A stretch of 64,000 bases of DNA, taken from the NCBI RefSeq assembly GCF_000711225.1, contig NZ_JOMG01000004.1, forward strand, positions 434,001 through 498,000, written 5' to 3'. Below, one piece after another: positions 27,459 to 36,604 of the stretch; the stretch's first letter is position 1, and each line of letters starts with the position of its first letter. The position numbers were made by a program, and so were the translations under genes. Source of the stretch: Pelobacter seleniigenes DSM 18267 (GTDB lineage: Bacteria > Desulfobacterota > Desulfuromonadia > Desulfuromonadales > Geopsychrobacteraceae). A model generated the notes under the pieces. The model did not search any database, had not been told where the DNA came from, and was given only the letters and a program-made list of their open reading frames with translations.

Positions 27459-28008
27459 TCTCAAGCAGCTGGTTGAAGCATTTATCTTTGCTGCCGACGG
27501 ACCACTCAGCCTGGATCGTCTGTGCGCACTGCTTGAGCAACCCCGGGCAGTGGTCAGGCCTGTGGTTGAGGAACTGATGCAGGAGTATCAGCTTAGCGCA
27601 CGCGGGTTCCGGATTTTTGAAATTGCCGGTGGCTACCAGTTCCGCACCCTTCCTGATTTTGCTCCTTACCTGCGCAGAATGGCCAAGGAGAGATCGGTTA
27701 AATTTTCCCAGGCGGCCCTGGAAACTCTCGCCATCATTGCCTATCGGCAACCGGTCACCCGGGCGGAAATTGAGTATCTGCGCGGGGTTGATTCCGGCGG
27801 GATTGTCAAGTCGCTGCTGGAAAGAAATCTGTTGCGCATTCTCGGTAAGAAGGATGTTCCCGGCCGCCCCCTTTTATATGGTACCAGTCGGCAGTTCCTT
27901 GAATTTTTCGGGCTGCGTGATCTGAACGACCTGCCGACTCTTAAAGAATTTGCTGCTTTGGACCCGGAACTTGTCGAGGCCGAGCCGCTAGCTCCGGAAG
28001 GAACCTGA
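27451..28008 (+). CDS. scpB: Segregation and condensation protein B
   Basis: ScpB dimers bind ScpA and complete the SMC-ScpAB condensin. The 185-residue protein has two winged-helix domains: KQLVEAFIFAADGPLSLDRL in the first and ALETLAIIAYRQPVTRAEIEYLRGVDSGG in the second, which is the strongest ScpB signature. LLYGTSRQFLEFFGLRDL follows. The ATG at 27451 lies inside the end of scpA. The stop codon overlaps the rluB start (TGATG). Confidence 0.95.
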   Translation: MNNLKQLVEAFIFAADGPLSLDRLCALLEQPRAVVRPVVEELMQEYQLSARGFRIFEIAGGYQFRTLPDFAPYLRRMAKERSVKFSQAALETLAIIAYRQPVTRAEIEYLRGVDSGGIVKSLLERNLLRILGKKDVPGRPLLYGTSRQFLEFFGLRDLNDLPTLKEFAALDPELVEAEPLAPEGT

Positions 28009-28727
28009 TGCCAATGGCAGAAAGAATACAGAAACTCATTTCCCAGGCGGGACTTGCTTCCCGGCGACAAGCTGAGCGCTGGATTGAAGAGGGGAAAGTC
28101 CTGCTCAATGGCCGTAAAGCCGGACTTGGTGACCGGGCGGATTTAACCGTGGATAAGGTTGAGGTCGCCGGGCGTGCACTGCAGGCTGCAGAGAAGAAGA
28201 TCACCGTGCTGCTGAATAAGCCACGTGGCTATATCTCAACCCTGAAGGATCCCGGGGAAAGGCGCCTGGTGACTGAATTGGTTGCGGATATTCCAGCGCG
28301 CTTATTTCCGATCGGGCGCTTGGATTACAATACCGAAGGGTTGCTGCTGCTGTCGAACGACGGCGACCTGGCCCTGCGCTTGACCCACCCTCGCCATCAT
28401 GTGAAAAAAACTTATCTGGTCAAAGGGCGGGGCCGTCTGACTAGCGATATGATCGGGCAGTTGGAACAGGGAGTTATGATTGATCAGTACAAGACCGCTC
28501 CGGCTCAGGTCGCAAAAGTGAGGAACTCGGCGACAACCTGCTGGTTTGAATTGACCATCAGTGAAGGGAAAAATCGTCAGGTCAGGCGGATGTGCGATGC
28601 TATCGGAATCTCGGTGGTCAGGCTGAAAAGAATTGGCTTGGGCGGGTTGGATCTGGGCGGGTTGGAAACCGGCCGATATCGGCTCCTGAGTGCCGCTGAG
28701 GTGGCAAGATTGAAAAAAATTAACTAA
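28008..28727 (+). CDS. rluB: 23S rRNA pseudouridine synthase, RluB family
   Basis: This 239-residue protein has an N-terminal S4 RNA-binding domain (RIQKLISQAGLASRRQAERWI), then a RsuA/RluB-type catalytic domain. LLNKPRGYIST and FPIGRLDYNTEGLLLLSNDG contain the catalytic aspartate, and GKNRQVRRMCDAIG follows. The likely target is U2605 of 23S rRNA by family, though RluE/RluF-like targets cannot be excluded. It ends the protease-scpA-scpB-rluB group. Confidence 0.92.
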   Translation: MPMAERIQKLISQAGLASRRQAERWIEEGKVLLNGRKAGLGDRADLTVDKVEVAGRALQAAEKKITVLLNKPRGYISTLKDPGERRLVTELVADIPARLFPIGRLDYNTEGLLLLSNDGDLALRLTHPRHHVKKTYLVKGRGRLTSDMIGQLEQGVMIDQYKTAPAQVAKVRNSATTCWFELTISEGKNRQVRRMCDAIGISVVRLKRIGLGGLDLGGLETGRYRLLSAAEVARLKKIN

Positions 28728-28906
28728 GTTTATATTCATTATTATACTTTGTCTTAAGATTGTGCTATGCTCGGCCTTGTTAAGGTTTGAATTCAGTGTT
28801 AATGCGGGGCAAGGTAAGTGTATTGTTCCGCTTGACTTTTAAAGGTTCATTGTCTAGCGTGAAATAAAGGTCGAGTTGTTGAAACTGTAAATATCGGAGC
28901 ATTTTT

Positions 28907-31027
28907 TTGGCAACGAACAAAGAAAAACTCATCGAGTCGGCACAAAAAAATCTGAAGAAAAAGCAGATTGTTAAGGCGATTAAGGACTACGCCAAGATCG
29001 TCGAGCTGGACCCGGCAGATGTTCGTTCCCGGCAGAAACTGGCAGAATTGTTCGTGCGTACCAACAAGCCGGCGGAAGCCTTCGAACATTATGAGGCGGT
29101 CGCGAAATATTTCTCCAGTAACGGTTTTTATCTGAAAGCCATTGCCATCTATAAGCAGATGCAACGGCTGGATCCAAGCCAGGTTTCAATCATCAATCGG
29201 CTCGCTGAATTAAATGAAAAGCAGGGCCTGGTCGGAGACGCCATGGCTGAATATCGCAGCCTGGTCGACTATTACGCCCGCAACGGTATGGTCGCGGATG
29301 AGATCAAGACCCTGGAGAAAATGCGTGACCTTGATCAGAATAATCTTAACGTCCGAGTCAAGCTGGCTGAGGTTTATGCCACCAATGAGCGTAAGGATGA
29401 CGGCTTTGAAGAGCTGGAATCGGTTCTGGATATCCTGAAAAACAAGAACGATTTTGATAAAGCCCTGAAGCTCTACAAGATGTTCCTGCCCCTTTACCCC
29501 AACAATAAAAAACTGCAGATGGGGCTGGCCCTTACTTTTTATGAAAAACGGGATTTCGGCCGGGGGGTTATCATCCTGGAAACCCTGCTGAAGGAAAAGC
29601 CGTCCGATCCGGATCTGTTACGTCTTATCGCCAGCGGCTATGCTGATCAGCAAAATTGGCCCAAGGCTCTCGAAATCTATCAAAAGCTGCTTGATCTGGA
29701 TCCTAGTGACCTGGATATCTGTGAGGCCATCATCAAGGGTGAGATCGGTTCCCAGCAGTATGTTCACGCCTTGTCACAGCTGGAAGAGTGGAAGGATGCA
29801 TTCTTAAAGGCGGAACGGCTTGATCGGTTGAAAGAATACTATGAGCTGCTCAAAGACAAGCTCGGCGACAACCGGATCGTTCTGCAGACCCTTGACTCCA
29901 TTTATGAGCTGACCGGCGACGGTGACAAACTGCTCGATATCATGTCCGAAGTTCAAATCGAGACGGACGATGATGTGGTTGAGGAAGAGACCCTGTCTGA
30001 TACCCTGCTCGGTTCGGCCCAGGAAGACATTTCCATCGACGATCTTGACCTTGATCCCGGCGAAGACGCTGAGCCGATCAGTCTGGATGTGGTTGAGGAC
30101 GAAAATATCGATCTGGAGCTGGAGTCGCTGGAAGATGTTTTCGGCAATGAGGAAGAGGTTGCCGTTTCGGGCTCTGAGGCCGAAGCGGTGATTGAATTGA
30201 ATGACGGGGCGGATTTTGATTTTGATTTTGCTGCCGATTCAGATGATGATCTGTTTGGCGCCGCTGAACCCGCTTCGATAAGTCCGGCTCCGGCACAACA
30301 TAATCTGCGGGCCGATCTTGAAGAGGCGGAGTTTTATCTGCAGCAAGGGTTGTTCAACGAGGCCGAGAAGCAGTGCCGAGATATCCTTGCCTACGCTCCG
30401 GATAATGAGGAGTGTCGGCAGAAACTGGCTGATATAGAAAAACAGCGCAATGTTGCTGCGCCGACAGCATCGGCCGCTGATTTTGCCGACGGCTTCGGGG
30501 ATTTTGATTTTGATACTGTTTTTCCCGCCGACACCGTCGCCAGCCCGGAGCAGAAAAAAGTGTTCCGGACCGATGTCGATGAGCAGATCGCTGCCGACGA
30601 CATGGAGTCTCATTATAATCTCGGCATTGCCTATCGTGAGATGGGCTTGCTTGACGATGCTATCAGCGAGTTCGAAAAGGCCGAGAAAGAGCCGTCCCGC
30701 TATGTTGATTGCCAGACGCTCAAAGGGCTCAGCTATTCCGACAAAGAAGATTATGGCAACGCTGAGATCATGTTTCAGCAGGCTCTTGATTCGCCCTACC
30801 TTGAAGAGATTCAGCGGCTTAATCTCGGTTACGAACTCGGATTGCTGTACGAGCGTGCCGGTCGCGCCAACGATGCCCTGATCAGTTTTCAGGATGTGTT
30901 GTCTCAGGATTCCAATTACCGGGATGTCAGGGATCGGGTCAAGACGCTGAAAGCATCCCTGGGGTTGGTTGATGAGATCGCAGATAACTCGCTGGATGAG
31001 CGTAAGGAGAGGATCTCCTTCCTTTGA
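28907..31027 (+). CDS. Large TPR protein with acidic linker
   Basis: The 706-residue protein starts at a TTG (CGGAG ribosome site about 9 bases upstream). Residues about 5-330 hold tetratricopeptide repeats, such as KAIKDYAKIVELDPADVRSR and KALEIYQKLLDLDPSDLDI. Residues about 350-460 are very acidic and low-complexity (LDLDPGEDAEP, DFDFDFAADSDDD). More TPR units follow (ADLEEAEFYLQQGLFNEAEK; MESHYNLGIAYREMGLLDDAI). No signal peptide or membrane span is seen, so it is a cytoplasmic scaffold. It sits 62 bases before an ExeA-like ATPase and is likely co-transcribed, suggesting a joint machine of unknown job. Confidence 0.88.
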   Translation: MATNKEKLIESAQKNLKKKQIVKAIKDYAKIVELDPADVRSRQKLAELFVRTNKPAEAFEHYEAVAKYFSSNGFYLKAIAIYKQMQRLDPSQVSIINRLAELNEKQGLVGDAMAEYRSLVDYYARNGMVADEIKTLEKMRDLDQNNLNVRVKLAEVYATNERKDDGFEELESVLDILKNKNDFDKALKLYKMFLPLYPNNKKLQMGLALTFYEKRDFGRGVIILETLLKEKPSDPDLLRLIASGYADQQNWPKALEIYQKLLDLDPSDLDICEAIIKGEIGSQQYVHALSQLEEWKDAFLKAERLDRLKEYYELLKDKLGDNRIVLQTLDSIYELTGDGDKLLDIMSEVQIETDDDVVEEETLSDTLLGSAQEDISIDDLDLDPGEDAEPISLDVVEDENIDLELESLEDVFGNEEEVAVSGSEAEAVIELNDGADFDFDFAADSDDDLFGAAEPASISPAPAQHNLRADLEEAEFYLQQGLFNEAEKQCRDILAYAPDNEECRQKLADIEKQRNVAAPTASAADFADGFGDFDFDTVFPADTVASPEQKKVFRTDVDEQIAADDMESHYNLGIAYREMGLLDDAISEFEKAEKEPSRYVDCQTLKGLSYSDKEDYGNAEIMFQQALDSPYLEEIQRLNLGYELGLLYERAGRANDALISFQDVLSQDSNYRDVRDRVKTLKASLGLVDEIADNSLDERKERISFL

Positions 31028-31089
31028 TAAAATTCCAATCTATCTTTTGAGGCTGACCAGCTGCCAGGACTCATTGCGAGGGTATTTGC

Positions 31090-31986
31090 ATGGGGTATAC
31101 AGATTATTTTCAGTTCGAGCGTGAACCCTTTTCCAACGCACCAAACGACAAATTTTATTACGACAGTGAGCAGCATAAACAAGCGCTGATGCGTTTGAAA
31201 TACTCGGTTGATTCGGACAAAGGGTTGGCTGTCTTGGTGGGCGGTGTTGGCACCGGTAAGACAACTTTGGCACGTCGCATGCTGGACAGCCTGCCGATCG
31301 GGAAATACGAATCTTCCTTGCTGGTGATGATTCATTCAGGGATTACCCCGGAATGGATTCTGTCGCGGATTTGCATGCAGCTTGGGGTCAAACAGCCTGA
31401 TGGCAGTCCATTGAGAATGCTTAAACAGCTTTACGAAAGGCTGCTGCAGATTGAACAGGAAGGGCGTAAAGCCGTCGTTCTGATCGATGAAGCGCAGATG
31501 CTCCAGACGCGTGAATTGATGGAAGAGTTTCGGGGCCTGCTGAATCTGGAAATTCCCGGTAAAAAACTGCTGAATATCGTTTTTTTCGGACTGCCTGCTT
31601 TGAACAATATCATGAAGCTTGACGAACCCCTGGCTCAGCGCGTCGCCTTCAAATACACCCTCAGACCATTGACGCCTGAAGATGCCCAAAAATACATCAA
31701 CTATCGTCTGCAAGTTGCCGGGGCTGAAAAATCGCCTTTTCACCCTGATTGTTTGCCGCTGATCCATCAGCTGTCCGGAGGGGTTCCCAGGCTGATTAAT
31801 ACCATTTGTGACAATGCTTTGTTTGAAACCTACCTGCGCCGTGATCAGGGGATTACCCCGGCGATCATCAGTAATGTCGCTGAAGACCTCGGCCTGATCG
31901 AAATGGATCTGACCAAGCCTTACAATGAGCATAACGATGACGATGATGACCTGGAAATTATTTTTGATGAGCTTCAGGATAAATAA
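31090..31986 (+). CDS. ExeA/GspA-like AAA ATPase
   Basis: This 298-residue protein has the GspA/ExeA N-terminus (YFQFEREPFSNAPNDKFYYDSEQH-like opening), the Walker A loop GGVGTGKTTLAR near residue 50, and a Walker B AVVLIDEAQM near 127. A sensor-type region, SGGVPRLINTICDNAL, follows. ExeA proteins help assemble secretins; related proteins serve transposition or MSHA/type IV pili. Unlike full ExeA it lacks the C-terminal membrane segment and peptidoglycan-binding domain and ends in a very acidic tail (HNDDDDDLEIIFDEL). With the adjacent TPR protein, a secretion or pilus link is plausible but unproven. Confidence 0.88.
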   Translation: MGYTDYFQFEREPFSNAPNDKFYYDSEQHKQALMRLKYSVDSDKGLAVLVGGVGTGKTTLARRMLDSLPIGKYESSLLVMIHSGITPEWILSRICMQLGVKQPDGSPLRMLKQLYERLLQIEQEGRKAVVLIDEAQMLQTRELMEEFRGLLNLEIPGKKLLNIVFFGLPALNNIMKLDEPLAQRVAFKYTLRPLTPEDAQKYINYRLQVAGAEKSPFHPDCLPLIHQLSGGVPRLINTICDNALFETYLRRDQGITPAIISNVAEDLGLIEMDLTKPYNEHNDDDDDLEIIFDELQDK

Positions 31987-32010
31987 ATTCCGGAAAACAG
32001 ACTGATTCTC

Positions 32011-32045
32011 AGCGGCCGGATTTCGATCCGGCCGCTTTGTTTTTC
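32011..32045 (+). terminator. Strong UUCG-loop terminator before mutL
   Basis: AGCGGCCGGAT (32011-32021) pairs perfectly with ATCCGGCCGCT (32026-32036) around a TTCG tetraloop, followed by TTGTTTTT. It closes the TPR-ExeA transcript 24 bases after the stop codon. Confidence 0.95.
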
Positions 32046-32071
32046 CCTTCAAATAAGCCATAATAGCAACC

Positions 32072-33946
32072 ATGGAACCAACAATTCATATTCTTCCTGA
32101 AGAGCTATGCAACAAAATTGCCGCAGGCGAGGTCGTCGAGCGACCGTCTTCCGTGGTCAAGGAATTGCTGGAAAACGCCCTTGATGCAGGTGCGAGCGAC
32201 ATCCTCGTTGAGCTTGAAGCCGGAGGGAAAAGGCTGATTCGGGTAACCGATAACGGGTCCGGCATGAATCGCCAAGACGCCTTTCTGGCCTTTGAGCGTC
32301 ATGCGACCAGTAAAATCAGAACGGATGAGGACCTGTTTGCCCTCAACACCCTGGGGTTTCGCGGTGAGGCGCTGGCTTCCATTGCTTCTGTCTCCCGGTT
32401 GCGGCTGAAAACCTGCGCTAACAGCGAAGGGCTTGGCCAGCAGATTTACGCCGAAGGGGGGAGAATCAAAAACGCCGAGGAGACCGGCTTGCCACAGGGA
32501 ACCGTGGTTGAAGTGCGGAATCTTTTTTTTAATCTACCGGCGCGTAAAAAATTCCTGCGCAAGGAACAGACCGAACTCGGTCACGCTGCGGATGTCGTCA
32601 CCAAACAGGCCCTGGCTCATCCCGAAGTCAGCTTCCGGTTGCGGCATAATGATCGGATCTTGCTGGATTTAAGGCGGGAAAAGGGCGTTCGGGAGCGCGT
32701 GGCCGCTTTGTTGGGACGTTCTTTACTGAAAGATCTGCTGAATGTGGAGAGTCAGTCCGGCTCGGATCTGCGCCTGTTCGGACTTATTTCCGCGCCGCAG
32801 CTGAACCGTTCCGCAGCGACTCATATCTATACCTTCATCAACGGCAGGTATATCCGCGATCGGGTTGTGCAGCATGCGGTCATGGAAGGTTACCGGCACC
32901 TGCTCATGAAGGGCCGTTACCCGGTTGCCGTCATTTTTCTGGAGATTGATCCGGCGCAAGTCGATGTCAATGTCCACCCGACCAAGCATGAGGTCCGCTT
33001 CCGGGAGCAGTCCCTGGTTCATGACTTTATCGCAACCAGTCTGCAGCAGACGTTGAAACCTGCCGACTGGCTGACTGGTTCCGCTGACTCCGTGGATCAG
33101 CGGGTTGCCGCGGACCAACCGGCCATGCTTGCTCCCGATTCGACAACTGCGGGTGAAGTCTCCGGCCCCGTGGTTACCGAAAGGTCTGTCGTGTTGAAAG
33201 AGGCTCCGGCCGATTATCATTCGACCCTGACTGGAGCAGAGCCCGTCTCAAGGAGCGTCGGCCTCTCATCCATGCCGTTTCCTGAACCCTTGGCCAATGG
33301 CGAGGGGAGGGAGGACAACAGTGAACCCGTGCAGTCCTTGCTTCCGGGCGCGTCCAGTGACGGATACTTTAGTCGCCTGCAGATCCTTGGCCAGTTTCAT
33401 CAGAGTTATATCTTATGCCAGGATGGCGACGACCTGATCTTGATCGATCAGCACGCCGCCCATGAACGGGTTGGGTTCGAAAAGCTTCGCCACTCTTATG
33501 CGGCCGGAAATATTCCCAGCCAAACCCTCTTGTTTCCCGAGATCCTGGAGCTTGATTTCAACAGCGCCACCGTCCTGACGGAACAGACCGGAGAATTGGC
33601 CGCTTTGGGTTTTGAGATCGAGCCTTTTGGCGGTAAATCTTTTGCGCTGAAGGCGGTCCCGCAATTGCTGGGCAATAAGTCCGCTGCCCGACTGGTGGTT
33701 GATGTCGCTCTTGAACTGGAGCGGGTGGGCAGGACAGGACAGCTCCGCGATTCTATCGACGAGGTCCTGATCATGATGGCCTGTCACAGCGTGATCAGGG
33801 CCAACCAGGCTTTGTCCACTTTGGAAATCAAGGCGCTATTCAAGGAGCTTGACCTGATTGATTTCAAGGCCAACTGCCCTCATGGCCGCCCGGTTATGCA
33901 GCGGTTGACCCTGGCGGAAGTCGAACGGTTGTTCCGGCGTCATTAA
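32072..33946 (+). CDS. mutL: DNA mismatch repair protein MutL
   Basis: MutL couples MutS mismatch recognition to strand incision. The 624-residue protein has a GHKL ATPase head (KIAAGEVVERPSSVVKELLENALDA; TDNGSGM; FRGEALASIASV), a variable linker (about 335-425) and a dimerisation/endonuclease tail. DQHAAHERVGFE near residue 458 keeps the DQHA-x2-E-x4-E nuclease motif, and NCPHGRPV is also present. It is thus the nicking type found in bacteria without MutH. It is followed after 12 bases by miaA. Confidence 0.96.
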   Translation: MEPTIHILPEELCNKIAAGEVVERPSSVVKELLENALDAGASDILVELEAGGKRLIRVTDNGSGMNRQDAFLAFERHATSKIRTDEDLFALNTLGFRGEALASIASVSRLRLKTCANSEGLGQQIYAEGGRIKNAEETGLPQGTVVEVRNLFFNLPARKKFLRKEQTELGHAADVVTKQALAHPEVSFRLRHNDRILLDLRREKGVRERVAALLGRSLLKDLLNVESQSGSDLRLFGLISAPQLNRSAATHIYTFINGRYIRDRVVQHAVMEGYRHLLMKGRYPVAVIFLEIDPAQVDVNVHPTKHEVRFREQSLVHDFIATSLQQTLKPADWLTGSADSVDQRVAADQPAMLAPDSTTAGEVSGPVVTERSVVLKEAPADYHSTLTGAEPVSRSVGLSSMPFPEPLANGEGREDNSEPVQSLLPGASSDGYFSRLQILGQFHQSYILCQDGDDLILIDQHAAHERVGFEKLRHSYAAGNIPSQTLLFPEILELDFNSATVLTEQTGELAALGFEIEPFGGKSFALKAVPQLLGNKSAARLVVDVALELERVGRTGQLRDSIDEVLIMMACHSVIRANQALSTLEIKALFKELDLIDFKANCPHGRPVMQRLTLAEVERLFRRH

Positions 33947-33958
33947 CGATTGAGACCG

Positions 33959-34882
33959 ATGAAGAGCAGACCCAAAGTATTGACTATCTGCGGCCCGACC
34001 GGTTCCGGTAAAACCGCGCTGGCCTTGACTCTGGCGCAGAAGTATCCCCTGGAAATCATTTCCGCCGACTCCCGCCAGGTTTATCGGCGGATGGATATTG
34101 GCACCGCCAAGGCCACCGTGGCAGAACAGCGCCAGGCGCCTCATCATATGATTGATCTGATCGACCCGGATCAGGATTTCTCGGTGGCCGACTTTGTCGA
34201 CCGGGCCCGGCCGTTGATCGAGGCGATTGCTCAGCGCGGACATGTTCCCTGTGTGGTCGGTGGGACCGGGTTGTATATCAAGGCGCTGCTCGGTGGGCTG
34301 GCTGCCCTCCCTGAGGGCTGCCAGGAGCTGCGTAACGAATTGCATGCACGGGAACAGCTCGAGGGGGCAGGAACCCTGTATCGGGAATTGCAGGAGATCG
34401 ATCCTCCGGCGGCTGCGGAGATTCATCCGCACAATCTGGTGCGCATTGTGCGGGCTCTGGAGGTTTTCCGACTCAGCGGCCGACGGATGTCTGCATTAAA
34501 GGAAGAACATCGCTTTGCCGATCGACACTACCCCTCATTTCAGTTGGCCTGCAGCTTCCCGCGCGAGGAACTCTATGCGCGGATTGACCGCCGCGCGCAA
34601 GAGATGCTTGATGCCGGTCTGGTGGCCGAGGTCGAGGCGCTGGCGGCCGATTATTCCTTTGCTCTGAAAGCGCTGCAGACCCTGGGCTATCGAGAGGTGG
34701 TTCGCTACCTGAAAAAAGAAATTACCGCGAACGAGATGCTGGAAGATATCCGCAAATACACCCGGCAATATGCAAAGCGGCAATTAACCTGGTTTCGTGC
34801 TCAACCAGAAATAATTTGGGTTGATTCCACAAAGGAGTCTGGTAAAGTGATACAATCTATTGATAATTTTATACTTCGTTAA
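33959..34882 (+). CDS. miaA: tRNA dimethylallyltransferase
   Basis: MiaA adds a dimethylallyl group to A37 of tRNAs reading U-starting codons. The 307-residue protein has the P-loop TICGPTGSGKTAL, SADSRQVYRRMDIGTAK, HHMIDLIDP, and YTRQYAKRQLTWFRAQPEIIWVD at the end, all family hallmarks. The ATG at 33959 is used; a TTG at 33950 is possible. The order mutL-miaA-hfq is conserved widely in proteobacteria. Confidence 0.96.
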   Translation: MKSRPKVLTICGPTGSGKTALALTLAQKYPLEIISADSRQVYRRMDIGTAKATVAEQRQAPHHMIDLIDPDQDFSVADFVDRARPLIEAIAQRGHVPCVVGGTGLYIKALLGGLAALPEGCQELRNELHAREQLEGAGTLYRELQEIDPPAAAEIHPHNLVRIVRALEVFRLSGRRMSALKEEHRFADRHYPSFQLACSFPREELYARIDRRAQEMLDAGLVAEVEALAADYSFALKALQTLGYREVVRYLKKEITANEMLEDIRKYTRQYAKRQLTWFRAQPEIIWVDSTKESGKVIQSIDNFILR

Positions 34883-34892
34883 AGGAGCGGAC

Positions 34893-35126
34893 ATGCCTAA
34901 GTCACCATTCAATATTCAGGATCAGTATCTGAATCAGGCTCGTAAAGAGCGCGTCAAAGTATCCATTGTCATGATGTCCGGGGAGACGTTTCAGGGGTAC
35001 ATCAAATCTTTTGACAGTTTTTGTATCCTGGCAGAAAGTGACGGGGATATTTTGATATATAAACATGCGGTGAGCACCATCACCTCTACAGACGGGACCT
35101 TCCGATTGCACGGCGGGCGCGATTAA
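34893..35126 (+). CDS. hfq: RNA-binding protein Hfq
   Basis: This 77-residue protein is Hfq, the hexameric Sm-like chaperone that pairs sRNAs with mRNAs. NIQDQYLNQARKERVKV opens it, GYIKSFDSFCILAES is Sm1, and LIYKHAVSTIT is Sm2. It lacks the long C-terminal tail of enteric Hfq. A strong AAGGAG site lies 7 bases before the ATG at 34893. Ten bases after miaA. Confidence 0.96.
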   Translation: MPKSPFNIQDQYLNQARKERVKVSIVMMSGETFQGYIKSFDSFCILAESDGDILIYKHAVSTITSTDGTFRLHGGRD

Positions 35127-35150
35127 CAGATTTATTTAAATCACCATTTA

Positions 35151-35190
35151 CAGGGGGCGTTACGGTTTCAGTGGCGCCCCCTGTTTCTTT
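35151..35190 (+). terminator. Terminator after hfq
   Basis: CAGGGGGCG (35151-35159) pairs with CGCCCCCTG (35175-35183), with a T-rich tail TTTCTTTT. It ends the mutL-miaA-hfq run. Confidence 0.92.
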
Positions 35191-35284
35191 TGCACCTGGC
35201 CGGGGCTTGCCCAGAGCCGCCGACGAGGTGCTATAATGATCGGTCGGAAGGTCTTTTTCGGCCTGACCGGACCAAGGAATTGCG

Positions 35285-36598
35285 ATGCTCAAAATAGAAT
35301 CAGTCGAACCAGGAAGTTACGCTGCGGAACTTGGCCTTGCCGCCGGTGACAGTCTTATTGCCATCAACGGCAAACAAATTGATGATCTGCTCGATTATCA
35401 CTTGACCGTTTCCGCGGAAAAGCTTGTCATCGAGGTCACTCATGATGACGAACTCTGGGAACTGGAGCTGCTGAAGGAGAGGGAAGAGGATCTCGGCCTT
35501 GAGGTTGAGCATCCCTACCCCCGGCAATGCGGCAATCAATGTCTGTTCTGTTTCGTCCATCAGCTTCCCAGAGGGATGAGGAAAACACTCTACATCAAAG
35601 ATGAGGATTATCGTTTTTCCTACCTCTATGGGTCTTATATCACTCTGACAAATGTGCAGGAAGCCGACCTGCAGAGGATTATTAGCGAGCAATTATCACC
35701 GCTGTATATTTCGGTTCATGCGACGGAACACGCGTTGCGACAGACCCTGCTGGGAACCGAGATCCCGGACCTCATGCCGCTGATCGAGCGGCTGACCGCG
35801 GCCGGCATCGTGCTGCATTGTCAGGTGGTGCTGTGCCCCGGTTACAACGATGGGCGCGCACTGGAAACCACCATCACGGAACTGGCCGGGTTTTATCCGG
35901 CGGTGGCTTCGCTGGCGGTGGTTCCGGTCGGACTGACCCGCCATCGGCAGAAACTTCCTCAGCTCCAGCCGGTCACCGAGCGCGAGGCGACAGCATGCCT
36001 GGAACTTATTGACGGGTTGCAGGACAGGTTTCGCGGGGAGTTGGGCAGCCGCTTTGTCTTTGCCGCAGATGAGCTCTATCTTAAAGCCGAGCGGGAGATC
36101 CCGGCGTTGGATGCCTATGAAGATTGTGCGCAGTTGGAGAACGGTGTCGGCCTGATTGCCCGCTTCCGCCAGCAGGGAGAAGAAGTCCTGCTGGAAGCCG
36201 AGCCGCTTGACCTGGGCACGGTGACCCTGGTGACCGGTACTTCGTTTGCCGAAGAGCTGCAGTCTTTCGCTGACCGGCTGGCCTTGCGGACAGGTGTGAA
36301 AATGCATGTTCTCGGGGTTGAAAATAACTTTTTCGGAACCGCTGTGAGCGTGACCGGCCTGGTCACCGGAACAGATCTTCTGGACCAACTGCAACAGATC
36401 GGGACTACGGATGCCGTTGTTATCCCGGACGTCATGCTCAGACAGGGCGAAGAGCTGTTTCTGGACGATGTCCTGGTCGAAACCATCCAACAGCGCTGCA
36501 ATTGTCCGGTGGTGGTTATCGAAAGCTCCCCCTGGGGATTGCTGGAGGGGCTTGAGTCCCTGGCGGAAGGGCCGGAAATTATCCATTGCCAAGAATAG
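35285..36598 (+). CDS. DUF512 family protein with PDZ-like and radical SAM regions
   Basis: This 437-residue protein has an N-terminal PDZ-like segment (VEPGSYAAELGLAAGDSLIAINGK), then CGNQCLFCFVHQLP, a CxxxCxxC cluster typical of radical SAM enzymes. A barrel-like middle contains the DUF512 block (VVPVGLTRHR). The late TGTSFAEELQSFADRL region belongs to the same family. Family members occur in anaerobes and cyanobacteria; their reaction is unknown. Cytoplasmic. It sits six bases before copA and may be co-transcribed, but a joint role is not indicated. Confidence 0.85.
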   Translation: MLKIESVEPGSYAAELGLAAGDSLIAINGKQIDDLLDYHLTVSAEKLVIEVTHDDELWELELLKEREEDLGLEVEHPYPRQCGNQCLFCFVHQLPRGMRKTLYIKDEDYRFSYLYGSYITLTNVQEADLQRIISEQLSPLYISVHATEHALRQTLLGTEIPDLMPLIERLTAAGIVLHCQVVLCPGYNDGRALETTITELAGFYPAVASLAVVPVGLTRHRQKLPQLQPVTEREATACLELIDGLQDRFRGELGSRFVFAADELYLKAEREIPALDAYEDCAQLENGVGLIARFRQQGEEVLLEAEPLDLGTVTLVTGTSFAEELQSFADRLALRTGVKMHVLGVENNFFGTAVSVTGLVTGTDLLDQLQQIGTTDAVVIPDVMLRQGEELFLDDVLVETIQQRCNCPVVVIESSPWGLLEGLESLAEGPEIIHCQE

Positions 36599-36604
36599 AA
36601 GACC

